A stretch of DNA of 64,000 nt from Mortierella sp. BCC40632. Its lineage: Eukaryota > Mortierellomycota > Mortierellomycetes > Mortierellales > Mortierellaceae. Shown one piece after another: positions 1-11,600 of the stretch. The first letter of the stretch is position 1. Each line of letters begins with the position of its first letter. Location: contig WAEK01000006.1 of NCBI GenBank assembly GCA_011634665.1, positions 1,259,001-1,323,000 of the forward strand, given 5' to 3'. The notes under the pieces are model-generated. The model worked only from the letters and a program-made list of their open reading frames with translations, was not told the origin of the DNA and made no database searches. The translations under genes were made by a program, and so were the position numbers.

Positions 1-99
1 TCTCTTCTCTCCTCGACGCCACCCTATAGGGTGGTTGGTCGGCCTTGGGCCCTTTTGCCTAACGCTTGTTGGTTGGTATAAAAAAAAAAATCAAAATAG

Positions 100-1868
100 A
101 CAGACGCAAGTTCTTCGTCACCGTTTGAAGGAACAGTACTTCCTCTTACAACAGCCGGCACACCCCGGGCATGGACCCCTATCCCAATGCCAACAGGATG
201 GGACGGACAACAGCAACTCGACAGCCAACCCCAATTCCACTGCGTTTGCAACAAAGATGGCAAAGTGTTTGTCTTTGGAGGTCCTTTCCAGCTCTCTCAA
301 TTTGATTTCCAGACACTGCAGTGGACCCGGCCCACAGCGACCTTTGCCAACTCCAGTGCCCTTTCAATGAGCAATCTTAATAATCAGCGTGGAGTCCGTG
401 CAGCACTACATACAGATGGATATATCGTATCTATTGTTACATCTTCACCACCAGCATATCTGGAGTTTGACTCGAGGACCATTTCCTTCCAAGGGAGGAC
501 TATCGACATACCTCAGGATATGCACGGGATGTGTATGACCATTATCCCAGCCACGAATCAGGCCGTGGTCTGTGGTGGCTCGATCAATAATGTATACAAC
601 GGCAATTGTCATGCACTTTCTGTCACGACCGGAGCAACGATTTTGGGTCAGTTGGCGATTGCACAGGATGGATGTACAATGCTCCCATTTATGTATGGGT
701 TTGTTTTTGTCCCAGGATACCCGCAGTATTACCATACAGGCGCTGGTGGACCCGACGCTTCCAGGAACCCAAGTATGCGGTATTTTGACGCCCAAACCAA
801 GACCTGGACCAACCTCACAGGACTTGATGCGGGAATGTTTTCACTGCGGATATACATTCAAGCTGCCATGATACCGGGCTATAGCAACGTGAGCGTGTTT
901 TATGGAGGTCAGACGCCTGACACCATCTCATTATCCGACCTGAGTGTTGCTGATTTTGGGGAGCAGCGGTGGTTGACAAGTCTCCAACCTCTTCCAGCAT
1001 TGAACGTTCCACTGTTGCCTGGCGCGCCCACCCTTCCCTCTCCAACCACGTCCAGCAGCCCTGAAGTGCTCCCAACAGGAGGTAGCAAAAGCAATGCGGA
1101 CGAAAGCAGTGATGATGGCAAAGTAGGCGCGATCGTTGGTGGGACGGTTGGAGGCGTAAGTGTAGTAGCCATTTCTGGGATCTTGGCGTTCCTGTTGATA
1201 CGGAAGCGGAAACTCGGGGCCACACCAACTGAAGGAGAAGGGGACGAGGAGCCTTCTTTTGATGCGCAGATGACAAATCAGGTAAAGACACGATATCAAT
1301 GTTAAAATACATGACAATAGCAGGATGAAGCATTGGGAAGACCTTGCCCCTGCCGCTGACTTGGAAAAATAAGGGAGGGAGAGAGGCGTGCCTTTTCTAA
1401 ACCTTCGATCATTCTTTTTTTTTTTTTTTTTTTTTTTTTTTTGTTCAAATATAGCCACCGCTCATGCCTGGATCAAGTCTAGGATATCAACCGGTGCCGT
1501 TCATTCCTCCTCCTCCCTCGAATACAGCGTACAAAGGACTCATGACCGGAGGCCTACATGGACAGTCTCAAGAGTTTAAATATAACACAAGTAATAGTGG
1601 GCTACAAGGCTACGACTCTTCAACAAGGCATACCGTCCAAGATTACCACCCTAGTCAAACTTCATTGGGATCGATCGGTGGCGGAAATAATTCAGAGGCA
1701 ATGGTGGCAGGCACTACCCCAGAGACGAGCCAGTCATTATGGAGTACATCCACAACAGGGTCACGAATGAATACGGTTCAGGACCATAGTCAGATGAAGG
1801 ACGCTCTATTTGATTTATCACCACCTAGGAACCCTCATCGGAATATAGTTGGAGGAGAATTTTTATAA
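100..1868 (+). CDS. Kelch-repeat single-pass membrane protein, 5' partial (paralogue A)
   Basis: Exons 100-1281 and 1455-1868; both junctions are phase 0. The donor is GTAAAG at 1282; the acceptor ATAG follows a T tract. The first exon, with start codon and signal peptide, lies left of the window, because the frame is closed just before the TAG acceptor at 97-99. The protein shows kelch-like blades (VFVFGG near 262, VFYGG near 895), then a linker, a glycine-zipper membrane helix (GAIVGGTVGG onward, about 1126-1190), a basic RKRK stop-transfer and a Pro/Ser-rich cytosolic tail. It is a paralogue of the gene at 4994, with matching intron positions and architecture. In known families kelch propellers bind proteins or carbohydrate; here the propeller would be extracellular. 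The ligand is unknown, and no catalytic motif was seen. Confidence 0.8.
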
Positions 1869-2166
1869 ATTCAGTTGCGAAAACAAGCAAAGACATATCG
1901 CTGTGTCGCTCACTGCTATCTATTTCGCATTCAAAAATCCTGTAATTTGGACTCAAGTTTTTAAGGACTTTCTCTCTTCTCTATTCTTCCCTCGACCTTG
2001 TTCCCCTTCTCCTCTCACTTCTCCATGGTGCTCAGTTCAGGGAACCAAAACATACCCTCCATTTTTATAGTTCCTGGACGCGTCCAAATGCTTAATTCGT
2101 TGCGCGATATTTGAATATAGTGTGTCTTGTTGGGGAGAGGGGGTGTCATCTTTGTTTAACAACGAG

Positions 2167-2205
<39 letters not shown>

Positions 2206-4993
2206 CTCGTCTATGTCGAGTCGATCTTTCTCAGCCCTATATTCTTGACAAGTTTGATGAACTAGAGCCGACGTTGATAGGTCCTTTGACCCGATTTTAT
2301 GAAAGACCACCTGAGATTTCTCTTTGCTTCACTAATGGGTCTACGAAATTTCTTCCATTCCTCTCTTACTGCCATGTAGTTCCTTTTAGTGTCTGACTGG
2401 AATGCGTAAAAGCAAGGACCTTGTAGATCTACTTGCTCTGGTAGATGAGACTTATAAATTTGAGACGGGTGCGGTAAAGGCAATGTTCGTGGCTGCATCA
2501 AAGACCACGATAGTTGTGGTGGGTTTTAAAGGTAGTATTAGGCCTAGCAACCATGCTGAATCCTTTTATTAAAGTCAAGCCTGCTCTCGTCGTCGTTGTT
2601 CTTGTCAATGACCTTGGGGAACCCCTGACATGTGTGCAGATCAGTTGCGCATCTAGGCAACCATCGAAAAGAAAAAATACCTATAGAAGAATATGCGCTC
2701 AAAGAGTCTTCAGATCATGTCTTGGAATAGGTCTTAGGAATGAAAGACGCAAAGAGCAACGATATATAATCAAGGACTCTCTAGGTCACATTTAGAAGTG
2801 GAGAGTAAGATCCCCCTCTTATTATCATCTCCCAGCAATGTCGTTTATTCAAAACACAAACATCTAACCATCCGAGACCTAGGAGAACTGTAACGAAGAT
2901 CACAGCGGCGACCACACCGTTACTTGTGATCGGATGATCCTGTTATTCAAGTGCGTCATCTTGATTCGAACCATGTCTACGAAACAGGTTATTGGTAAAA
3001 GGAGAACATGAGCTGAAGGAGTAGACCAAGAGCCAGGATTGGATGAATTGGTGACCTTGACTTTGACGACCCGGTAGTAGCAGATCCGAATCTGGACTGT
3101 GGTAATGAGGACAAAGACGCGGGTTACTAGTGGGTGGGGAACTCATTAAAGTTTAAGAATGCGATCATCAAAACAAATAACAAGATGGTAGTTGTCGACA
3201 TAACTGGGTACTGGTCGCAAATCATAGGCTGATTAGTCGTTGGATCAAATAGAAGCATCAATAGGGCATTTGTATGAACGAACAGCTCCAGCGTCATACC
3301 GTTATTGTGTCGAGGTGCTCAAGAGCGGCTGTCTCTTTATGTCTCTAGTCTCGGATGCATCATGAAAGCTTTAGAGTGTACTTTGGCATCGCTCTTCAGA
3401 CGTTTACCCATAAAATGGCTGGTGTCCTTCCATCGAGAGGGGCTTTGCCAGAAGTGTGCCGGAAGGCTGTCCATATGGAGCTGTAGACTCGATCAAATAT
3501 CATCCAAACAGGCCCCCCTCCCCCCGCCCTCCCAAAAGAACAATCCAGCAAAGGAATAACCCCACATTCAAGGAGTGTTATCGATTTTGGTGTTTTTAAA
3601 GTGCTCTATTGGCGGGTTAAATCATTTGGGCACCACATTGCTGCAGCTTCCAAGACAACAAGTTCCTATCTAAAGGTTCTAGCTTTTCACCATTTCGCTG
3701 CCTAAACAGGGAGAATGTTTTATCAGGATCGCGCCTTCAGGTTATACAAAACCTTGCAGGCGTCCCTAGTCCTTATCCATGCTGGTTCAAGAGACAAGCG
3801 TGCCAAGAACTCCGGTTCCCATCTAAGGGTTCCAGCAGATTCACTTTCCCGAACGCCAGGCGGAAGCGTCCATCAAACCCTAACCTTTTCCGGCCACGGT
3901 ATGGGAATTATACAAAGTATAGGGAGTGAGAGAGTAAGAGAGAAAGAGAGGGGGGAGGGAAGGAGGGAGAAAAGCAAAGGACAGTAAGAAACGAGAGGAG
4001 AATGGTGGGATGGAGATGTAAGGCGGTGGAGATGAAAAGACATGGGGAATGAGAACATGAATGGACGAAAGGGACGGATTCAATTGTAGAAAAAAATAAA
4101 AATAAAAAAACCAGGTACCAAAATATCGCACCCAGTCATTTGATTAAATGGCCCTCAAAGGAGTCAGAGGCGGAGCTAATTGTTTTCTATGCACCTTTTG
4201 GACCTTTGTCTTTTTTTTTTTTTCTCTTTTTTCTTTTTTTTCTTTTTTTTCTTTTCTTTTCTTTTTTTCATGTGGCGCGCACGACTTGGGATGATGTGAA
4301 CTGGCCACCAGCAAGATTCATTGAATCAGAAGCTAGCTGTGCAAGAGAGAAACCAGCGTTTTTGGGAGATCCTTTATTTCTACCTTTGTCTAGTGCTGTT
4401 TGTTTGCTGCAAAGTAATCGTTGTGCACCATATCATCCGAGGAGAAAGAAGTGGTTGAAAAAGGTAGAGCGGGTGAGAGCCCGCGGGCTAGGGGAGGGAG
4501 AAACGCCCCAGCCCATCTGGAGAAAGAGAGGAAAACGCCTCTAAAATGAGCTCTGTACAAGGGCCAGGAGGATGATAGTTGTCCCTCTCTTTTTCCCTAT
4601 TTTCTTTCTCTCTTTCTTTCTCTCTTTCTTTCTCTTTCTCTCTTTCTCTCTTTCTCTCTTTCTCTCTTTCTCTCTTTCTCTCTTTCTCTCTTTCTCTCTT
4701 TCTCTCTTTCTCTCTTTCTCTCTTTCTCTCTTTCTCTCTTTCTCTCTCTCTTCTCTCTCTTCCCTTTCTCTCTTTTCTTCTGTCTTTTCTTCCCTTTCTC
4801 TCTCCTCTTCTCTCTCCTCTCTCTTTTCTTTCTCCTTACTCTTCCCTCCCTCCTCCCCTTTTTTTTATTTTTATGCTATTTTCAACCTCATCCTACACTT
4901 AATCAAACACTTGACTTATTGCTCGATCCCTACTACAATCGTTACTTCAATCTGATCTTCGTCACATAGATATCTGTCGAGACGGGACTAAGG
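1869..4993. other. Intergenic stretch between the two kelch genes
   Basis: About 3.1 kb with no ORF that looks coding. It holds the 3' flank of the first kelch gene, a mixed T/A homopolymer near 2169-2205, a purine-rich stretch near 3925-4010, a T-rich stretch near 4210-4270, and the pyrimidine-rich promoter of the next gene. ORFs here (for example 2514-2795 and 3715-3987) have no recognisable domain, and several are translated simple sequence. Confidence 0.6.
4603..4760 (+). repeat. CTTT/CTCT microsatellite, promoter-proximal polypyrimidine tract
   Basis: Long uninterrupted run of TTTC/TCTC units, continuing as degenerate CT-rich DNA to about 4870. It lies 130-390 nt upstream of the start codon at 4994. 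Pyrimidine-rich tracts are common in fungal promoters, so a nucleosome-excluding role is likely but inferred. Confidence 0.7.
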
Positions 4994-7048
4994 ATGGCGA
5001 TCACACGCAAACAACCTCAACACAGGTGGCGACCGTCCACGGTCGTTCAACTACTAGCTCTTACCCTCTTCGCCCTGATCCTTACACCATCTTCTATCCA
5101 CGCGCAACAGACGTCCCCTCCTGGAGGCAGAGCCAATGGGTGCGCCTTCGTTTATAACAACACTTATTACATCTTTGGCGGCATGGCAAGTAATCCCTTG
5201 AACATTCCCTTTTCTACCTCCACTTGTACTTTGGGCTGTGCCTGAGAAACATAAGAGTGGATTTCTTCCCACATCTGACCGAAGCTTCCCCCTTTTCCTC
5301 GACCATCGACTCCCTCACTTAGAGGCCACCCCAGGGAGAAACCTACACAGCTTTCACTAGTACCCTTCTTCCTCTCCGAGCCATGGATGACTCTTCAGAA
5401 CTTGTCTGGACAGCAATGCCGATGCCTCCAGGCGTAGACTGGGACGGTAGTCAAGCCATGGATCACCCTCCTCAATTCGATTGTGCCTGTACAACAGATG
5501 GAAGGATGTTTGTATTTGGAGGCAAGGTTCGCTTTGGGATCATGGATCTAAACAAACGTCAATGGGACCTGGCCACACCACTCAACCAGGGTCAGTTTGA
5601 TCTATCTACCTTTACCAACCAGGACAGTGTCCGAGCCACCGTTCATTCGGATGGGACGACCATTTCGATCTTCACAACCACTCCACCCACATTTCATGAA
5701 CTGGATACAAAAATTTTACAGATTCGATCCACTCCAGTTGGAGGGATTCCTTCAGGATTCCATGGAGCTTGTATGACCTATCTTGCTCTATCGAAACAGA
5801 CGTTCCTCTGTGGAGGGTCCAATAAGGGTTCCTATTACAGATCGTGTGGACCCATCACAATGGAGTCAGGTCTTTTGGAAGCAACCAAGATGGCCGATCA
5901 ACAGGATGGTTGTGTGCTCCTCCCGACCCAAACGGGATTTGTGGTCGTGCCGGGATACTTGAGTACATACTACAACAATACACAGAATTTCCCGGCCACT
6001 ACCAAAAGCCCGAACCTTTGGCATTATAATGCTGTGAGTAAGTCATGGACAGAGTTGACGACTCTGGGTCAACGTTTTCTGGCCCGATCCTATATGATCG
6101 GTGCTACGGTCCCAGGCACGACCACGGCAATTTTGTATGGTGGTTCTGGCGTGATCACGAATTCATTGTACAGAGACCTGTCTTTAATTGACACACAGAA
6201 TCCCGCCTGGTTGGATTCCGTTCAGCCAGTTGCGGATCAGTATGTGAATGGTGGTCGTCAACCGGGTCCTTTGCCATCGGGAGTTACTCCTGGAAGTGAT
6301 AGCAAATCTGGAGGAAACAGCACAAGGGACAACAATGACAATGGTAGTAGCCACATAGGTGCAATCGTTGGAGGCGCTGTGGGAGGCGTGGCTGTATTGG
6401 CAATTGCAGGCTTGGTAGCACTCTTCATTGTCCGAAGAGCTCGAGGTTATTCTCATCAACCAAAGGGGCCCGATGAGCCCCATGAGTATCCTTACCAGGC
6501 AGGGGTAAGTTTGATAACATAAAAAAAAAAAAAAAAAAAAAAAAGAGAAAGAAACAAAAGATGGTCCAAGTCTTCCCGTAGTTTAGTGTTTACTGACTTT
6601 TTTTTGTGCCTCCCCCTTTTTTTTTTTTTTTTTTTTACCGGACATCAAATTTTCGGCTCTAAAGCCTCCAACAGGTGCGGATGCAAACCACGGTCGATTC
6701 AGCGCCACAAACTCAACACAGGGCTCACTTGAACAGCCTCTAATGTCTACTCAATCCTACATTGCACCATGGTCACCACCACCACCACCACCGGGACATG
6801 GAGGAGTAATGTTGACATCTCCTGATAGCTATCAGCTCAAGGCTACACCACCACCTCTTCGAACCGTGCAGTGCAGCAGTCCGATGGGTTTGGGGATATC
6901 CACTCAAGGGACCATCCAGGACGGTGGTAACCCTCAAGGAATTCCGCGAGGTACGGTTCAGGGTCTGGGTATCCACTCTAGTCATTATGATTTTGTTCCT
7001 GCAGAAAGCAAAGCCATGAGGAGTCCTCATTCTATGCCTCAGGAATAA
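4994..7048 (+). CDS. Kelch-repeat single-pass membrane protein (paralogue B)
   Basis: Exons 4994-5185, 5335-6504 and 6665-7048 give 581 residues; all junctions are phase 0. The start is followed by a signal peptide (hydrophobic LLALTLFALIL, cleavage probably after IHA), then kelch-like strands (YYIFGG, MFVFGG, ILYGGSG). A glycine-zipper membrane helix (GAIVGGAVGGVAVLAIAGL, about 6358-6430) follows, then a basic VRRARG and a Pro-rich tail with a run of prolines near 6776. The first donor is best read as a GC-AG intron (GCAAGT at 5186). With it exon 1 ends in an FGG blade motif and exon 2 continues in phase. The acceptor could be 5322 instead of 5334, adding four residues. Tandem with the paralogue at 100-1868. 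Type I membrane topology is inferred; the ligand is unknown. Confidence 0.85.
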
Positions 7049-7600
7049 TCATGAGGTCTTTCTACACCTCTTTCAGCTTGCTTTCTTAATTACGCTCTCC
7101 CTTTTTTTATATACATCATAAATAAACCTTCTTCTCAGAGGTTTTTTTTTTTTTTATTATGAGGATGGATGTGCGTATTTTCCATGGAGTCAGAAGAATT
7201 CTAGTTCGATTTCTTCTCTGAAGAACTGATTTGTAGAGATTGTCCAGATGAGGTAGTGGTCTTAAAAGTCTTTTAAGTTGTAGTCTTTTTCGGCTAGTCC
7301 TGCTGGTTGTCTCTTTTCCCTTGTCATATTCTATTTTTGTTCCACGATTTCATGCCACGCAAAAAAAAAAAAATTGTATTTGCTTTCTCGTGTGTAGACA
7401 AATTTACGTTTAAAATTAGAAAATAGACTCTGTTGAAAAAAAAAAAATGAAAAAAAAAAGGGGTGAGTTCGGTCACTTTTTTTTTTAATCGCAAACATTT
7501 TATGGTCAATCCAAATATTGAAGAGTTGAAGGAGGAGAAAAGAGGGGGGATACCGCTTTCTACATGGGATCGCACCAAGTTAGATCAATGCAGTTTTTTT

Positions 7601-7602
<2 letters not shown>
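7049..7602. other. 3' intergenic region between convergent genes
   Basis: Convergent 3' flanks of the kelch gene (+) and INTS2 (-). It holds several short A/T homopolymers (7141-7156, 7361-7373, 7436-7460) and AATAAA-like sequence (ATAAATAAACC near 7120) suited to polyadenylation. No gene seen. Confidence 0.6.

Positions 7603-7651
<49 letters not shown>
7603..7651. repeat. (GA)n microsatellite abutting the INTS2 stop codon
   Basis: About 24 GA dinucleotides. On the - strand it reads (CT)n and starts directly after the TAG stop of INTS2 at 7652-7654, so it would be the first part of that gene's 3' UTR. Confidence 0.85.
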
Positions 7652-7653
<2 letters not shown>

Positions 7654-8631
7654 ACAGAACACTCTTGTCCCATATCGAAGGATTTGAAAGCGACGCATTA
7701 ATATCATCAATTGCCTTTTGCATAGCCACCTTGTCTTTTGGACTCGATGATTCTGCAAATCCCAACAAAGTAAAAGAAAAGAAAAGAAAGAAAGAAAAAA
7801 TCGATTCAGCAAGTCTGTCCCTACTATAGACAATAGACACACAACACATGAGAGCCATTAACAAAAGAAAGAATCAAGGAAAACTCACCACGAATAATGT
7901 TGACAATATCATTGCGCATCGTCGGGAATGCTCGGCACAAAATCTTGGCCGACTCGTACACTTCACTCGATACTGACGTATGTGCCAGAAGCATTCGGAT
8001 CTTGGGTAAGATCGAGTCTACTGCTATTTGCATAGTCGTCTGTAATGGGAACCGTTCACACAGCAGGACAGCCAATCGCAATGCAAACAACTGAGGAGTC
8101 TCGTCATCCGCGCTGCCTCCTTCGGATCCGAGACCTCCAATGGCATTACTTCCGCCTGCTCCACCGCCAATACCAGCATTGCCGGCCTCTGTCCCTGTGC
8201 CAACACCAGATACAGAAGCTCCTGAGCCAGCCCCTGAACTTCCTGGAATACTACTGCCACCACTACCGCCACTACCTGCAATAGGCAGCGTTCGTGTGGG
8301 TGGAGCATAAAGCAGTTCATGAACAAAGTCCAGACACACGTGAATCGACGAAATCCCTTCCACCGTGGTTGGCAACAGATCCATAGCGTATCCTTGAAAA
8401 TGAACCAATTTAGGAAAGATCTTGTGGTCAATAAATAGCTGATGCAAGAAATTGAAAGTGACCACTCGGATTTCTTTCAGAACCTCATTCGAACGATGGG
8501 CCTCATTTTTGGTGGCGGTCGATTGTCGTGCTCGTGGTCGTGATGTGGGCTGCTCAGGTTGTTTGGGGGCATGAGGAAGCAAGAGTGATAGCCTTCGTTT
8601 CTGTTGTTGCTGATGTTGTTGTTGCTGGTGT

Positions 8632-8678
<47 letters not shown>

Positions 8679-11600
8679 CTGTTGCTGCTGCATCCGCCTC
8701 ATTCTCCGTTTATTTTTTCGAGTCCTGGGTGGTTCTTCATAACGATCCCGTTCGCGTTTCAGGTCTCGGTCATGTTCTGGCTCAGGATCTGGTTCATGTT
8801 CATGTTCATGGTCAAGGTCAAGATCATGATCTTTATCCTGCTCGCCATCCGAATGAAGTCCTCCTTCAGCATCGCTGCTTCCACTATCATCCTCTCCATC
8901 ATGATCATCTCCTTCTTCCTCTTCATCTTCATGCTCATTCTCATTCTCTTCCATATCCACATCAGAATGAGCCGGAGGTCCAAGGCGTTTGTTTCGATGT
9001 TTTGGTCGACGCTTTTGCTTCTCTTGATCCTTATCCTTTTCTACCTGTTGATCCAAGGGCCCCAATTGGCAGATTTCTAACAGCAGTTGGATCAATGTCG
9101 AGTCCTGGATATATAGCATTGCACTTAAGTTGGACTCTTTAAACTGAAGCGTAGGAATGGCTCCAGCCTGTTGCTGTAGCGCATGCGGCTGTGAAGCCGT
9201 CGTGGACGTATGCCCAGGTCCACTGTGGATCACTCTATCAAACATGGCGCTTTGGATGGCCTGCGCAGCCTGGAACTGTTTTCGGAACCAATGACGGGAT
9301 CCAACCATTACGGCACCCAAAATTTGGATAAACATTCGAAAGATCATTGGCCGTCTGAACACCCGGTAGTCGACTTTGAATAGTAAAAGTGGGTCCTGGA
9401 CCAGCCATTCAAATGTATAAAAGTCTTGAGGTTGCTGTGGCTGTGACGGTAAATGCGCCATCGCTGGATATGCTGATCCACCGAATGGTTTTCCTGGACC
9501 TGTGTGCATACTCATAGCAGATTTGGCCACCGATTGGTCCGCAGAACCCCCAGTGGTAGAAAAGACCGCCATGGCAGAGGGAGAATGTCGTTGCTGGTGT
9601 TGTTGTGGCCGTGGTCGGAGTGCATTAATCGTCAATGCCCAGAGCTCATGCGGCATCAGTCTGTTCAACAAGTCCCAGTTCTTCTTGAAAGCCTCAACAA
9701 CAATTGGGTGTGATCCCGAGTCTAAAAGAGCTGGCAAACTAGCCTCGATAAGTGCCCCTGCCATCATTTGCTGATCCGCCTGAGGTAGCCGTTGAAAGAC
9801 ATGATATGCTAGCAAAGACGGGAAATCAATTTAGCAATGGAGTGGAGTTCGTTAGGAATGAGTAACATTGTCAAGGGATGAATAAAATATCTGAATCACT
9901 CTATGCGGATAAAACTATTATGCATTCCTTGTTACCTTTTAAAGCCGCGCTAGGGTTGTGAAGATGATATTCAAGGGATTTGAAATGTGTCATCATGTAC
10001 TGCGCTCCGACTGGAGAGAGTTCCGAAGCAAGAGGAATAGATACATTCAAACCCAAGGCCATAGATGTTGATAAAGAGCCAAAGGGTGTTGAGGGTGTTG
10101 GCGGCGCAGGTAATAATGCGGAGCTGACCGCCGCAGTAGGCTTTTTGGTCGTTTCCAGGCCTTCCTCCATCAACAGTGTCGTCACGTCAAAGAGTTCTGG
10201 AAATTGTGCATTGACGAGTTTCAGGAACATGGGCTGTATTGTCTTGAAAGCCTCGCCACCCTGGAAATGCTGGACATAGAGCAGTACTTTACGAATCTGA
10301 ACATACTCCATAAGCGTCTCGCTATACTCTATAATTAAGCGAATAATTTTTAGTTGTATAGTCCATGTCTAATAATTGGAGTTATGAAGTGCTTGGGTAC
10401 AATGTCTAGATTCATGCCATCGACACATTCACATTACCTCGATTCAGTTCTAGACTCTCACTTGTTACGTTCGAGGTGCAAACCTCATTGTTAAGAAGCA
10501 TGTAAAGGACAAGCAGAGCCTTTGCTGGAGTCAGATCTTGGCATGGATTGCTAAAGTACGCCCGAATCTCATTTTCTGGTATCCGGGTGATGAACTCTGA
10601 GCGAGAGATGGCCAAGGTATACGCTCGCAACAGAGGGACTAGATTGGAATCTAGGGGAACAGTTGACGCCTGAATTTGCTCCATCATCCATGATCGTACA
10701 TCCGTCGAACTCCTGTGGAAAACATCGTGCTTTAGTAGATGTGTCACGCAAAGATTTGCGACTGAGCTTAGCTCACGCGCTTCGCGTCCAAATGTGGGCT
10801 TCGGTTTGCTACCTCCAACTCCTCTCTGTGGATTATGAGACGGATATGCCAGAGTATTAACAGGTCGACCGAGGCGAAGGGTGCAGGCGGAAAGATCTTC
10901 GTCCGAGAAGAGCGATTTGAATAAACTGTTGAGTTCCATGAGCCCTGTTCTAGGAATCACAATCACCATCGAGAGCACCCTAGACGCAAAGTCATCAATG
11001 AGTAGGAGTTGCTGCGTCTGGAAATAAATCGACAGTAGCAGGACCTGGGGAGAATCCTTGCAGTTTAAAAGCGCATGTAAAATCCGTTCTACCCGACTCT
11101 CGGACGATTTTAGGAGTTGTGCGGCCGCCATCAAGATCAGGCACATCTTGATATCGACTGTGCTCGGTTCTGGCGGACTCATCTCCAAAACGCCAAACGA
11201 GATCTCGAGCTGTTCTGCTGTGAGGGGAAGATTCAAGAGTCCGATCATACCCGAAACAATGCGAAGGAGCCGGTTGATAGCAACATGATCTGGTCGGTCA
11301 GATATGAGCTCATCATTCAGTGAAGAGAACACGAATTCCATGATGGATGTCAAGCTTGTCCGATTGACAGGGTCAACAGAGTCATTGATCAGCCATTCTG
11401 GTTGACCTTGCAGGATCCGGTTCATGAATCCAGTCTCGTCATGGCAGTGTTCGATAGTTAACTCGATCGCAAGGTTAGGAAACACTTTGAGGTCCACAAG
11501 TCGTTGTCGGATATCCCATGCTCGGTGGTCAGCGAGTTTGCAAAGTCTTAATAGAATCGCTTTTGTCTTGTTGTTATGTGGGCAAGTGAGTAAGAGTGTA

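Noticed and set aside
1..99. Coding sequence at the left edge
   Set aside because: The frame of the first kelch gene closes at the TAG acceptor at 97-99; this stretch reads as intron.
2960..3000. GGTTCGAATC-like box on the - strand, a possible tRNA
   Set aside because: The flanks do not form a T-stem or acceptor stem, and there is no box A at the right distance. The same failure applies to GGTTCGA at about 40192.
4572..4955. Ser/Leu/Phe ORFs in the CT-rich tract
   Set aside because: Pure translation of the TTTC/TCTC microsatellite; better explained as the promoter of the kelch gene.
8528..9142. 204-codon + strand ORF rich in Val/Ala and Leu
   Set aside because: Antisense of the poly-Gln and acidic region of INTS2; composition follows from the CAG repeat.
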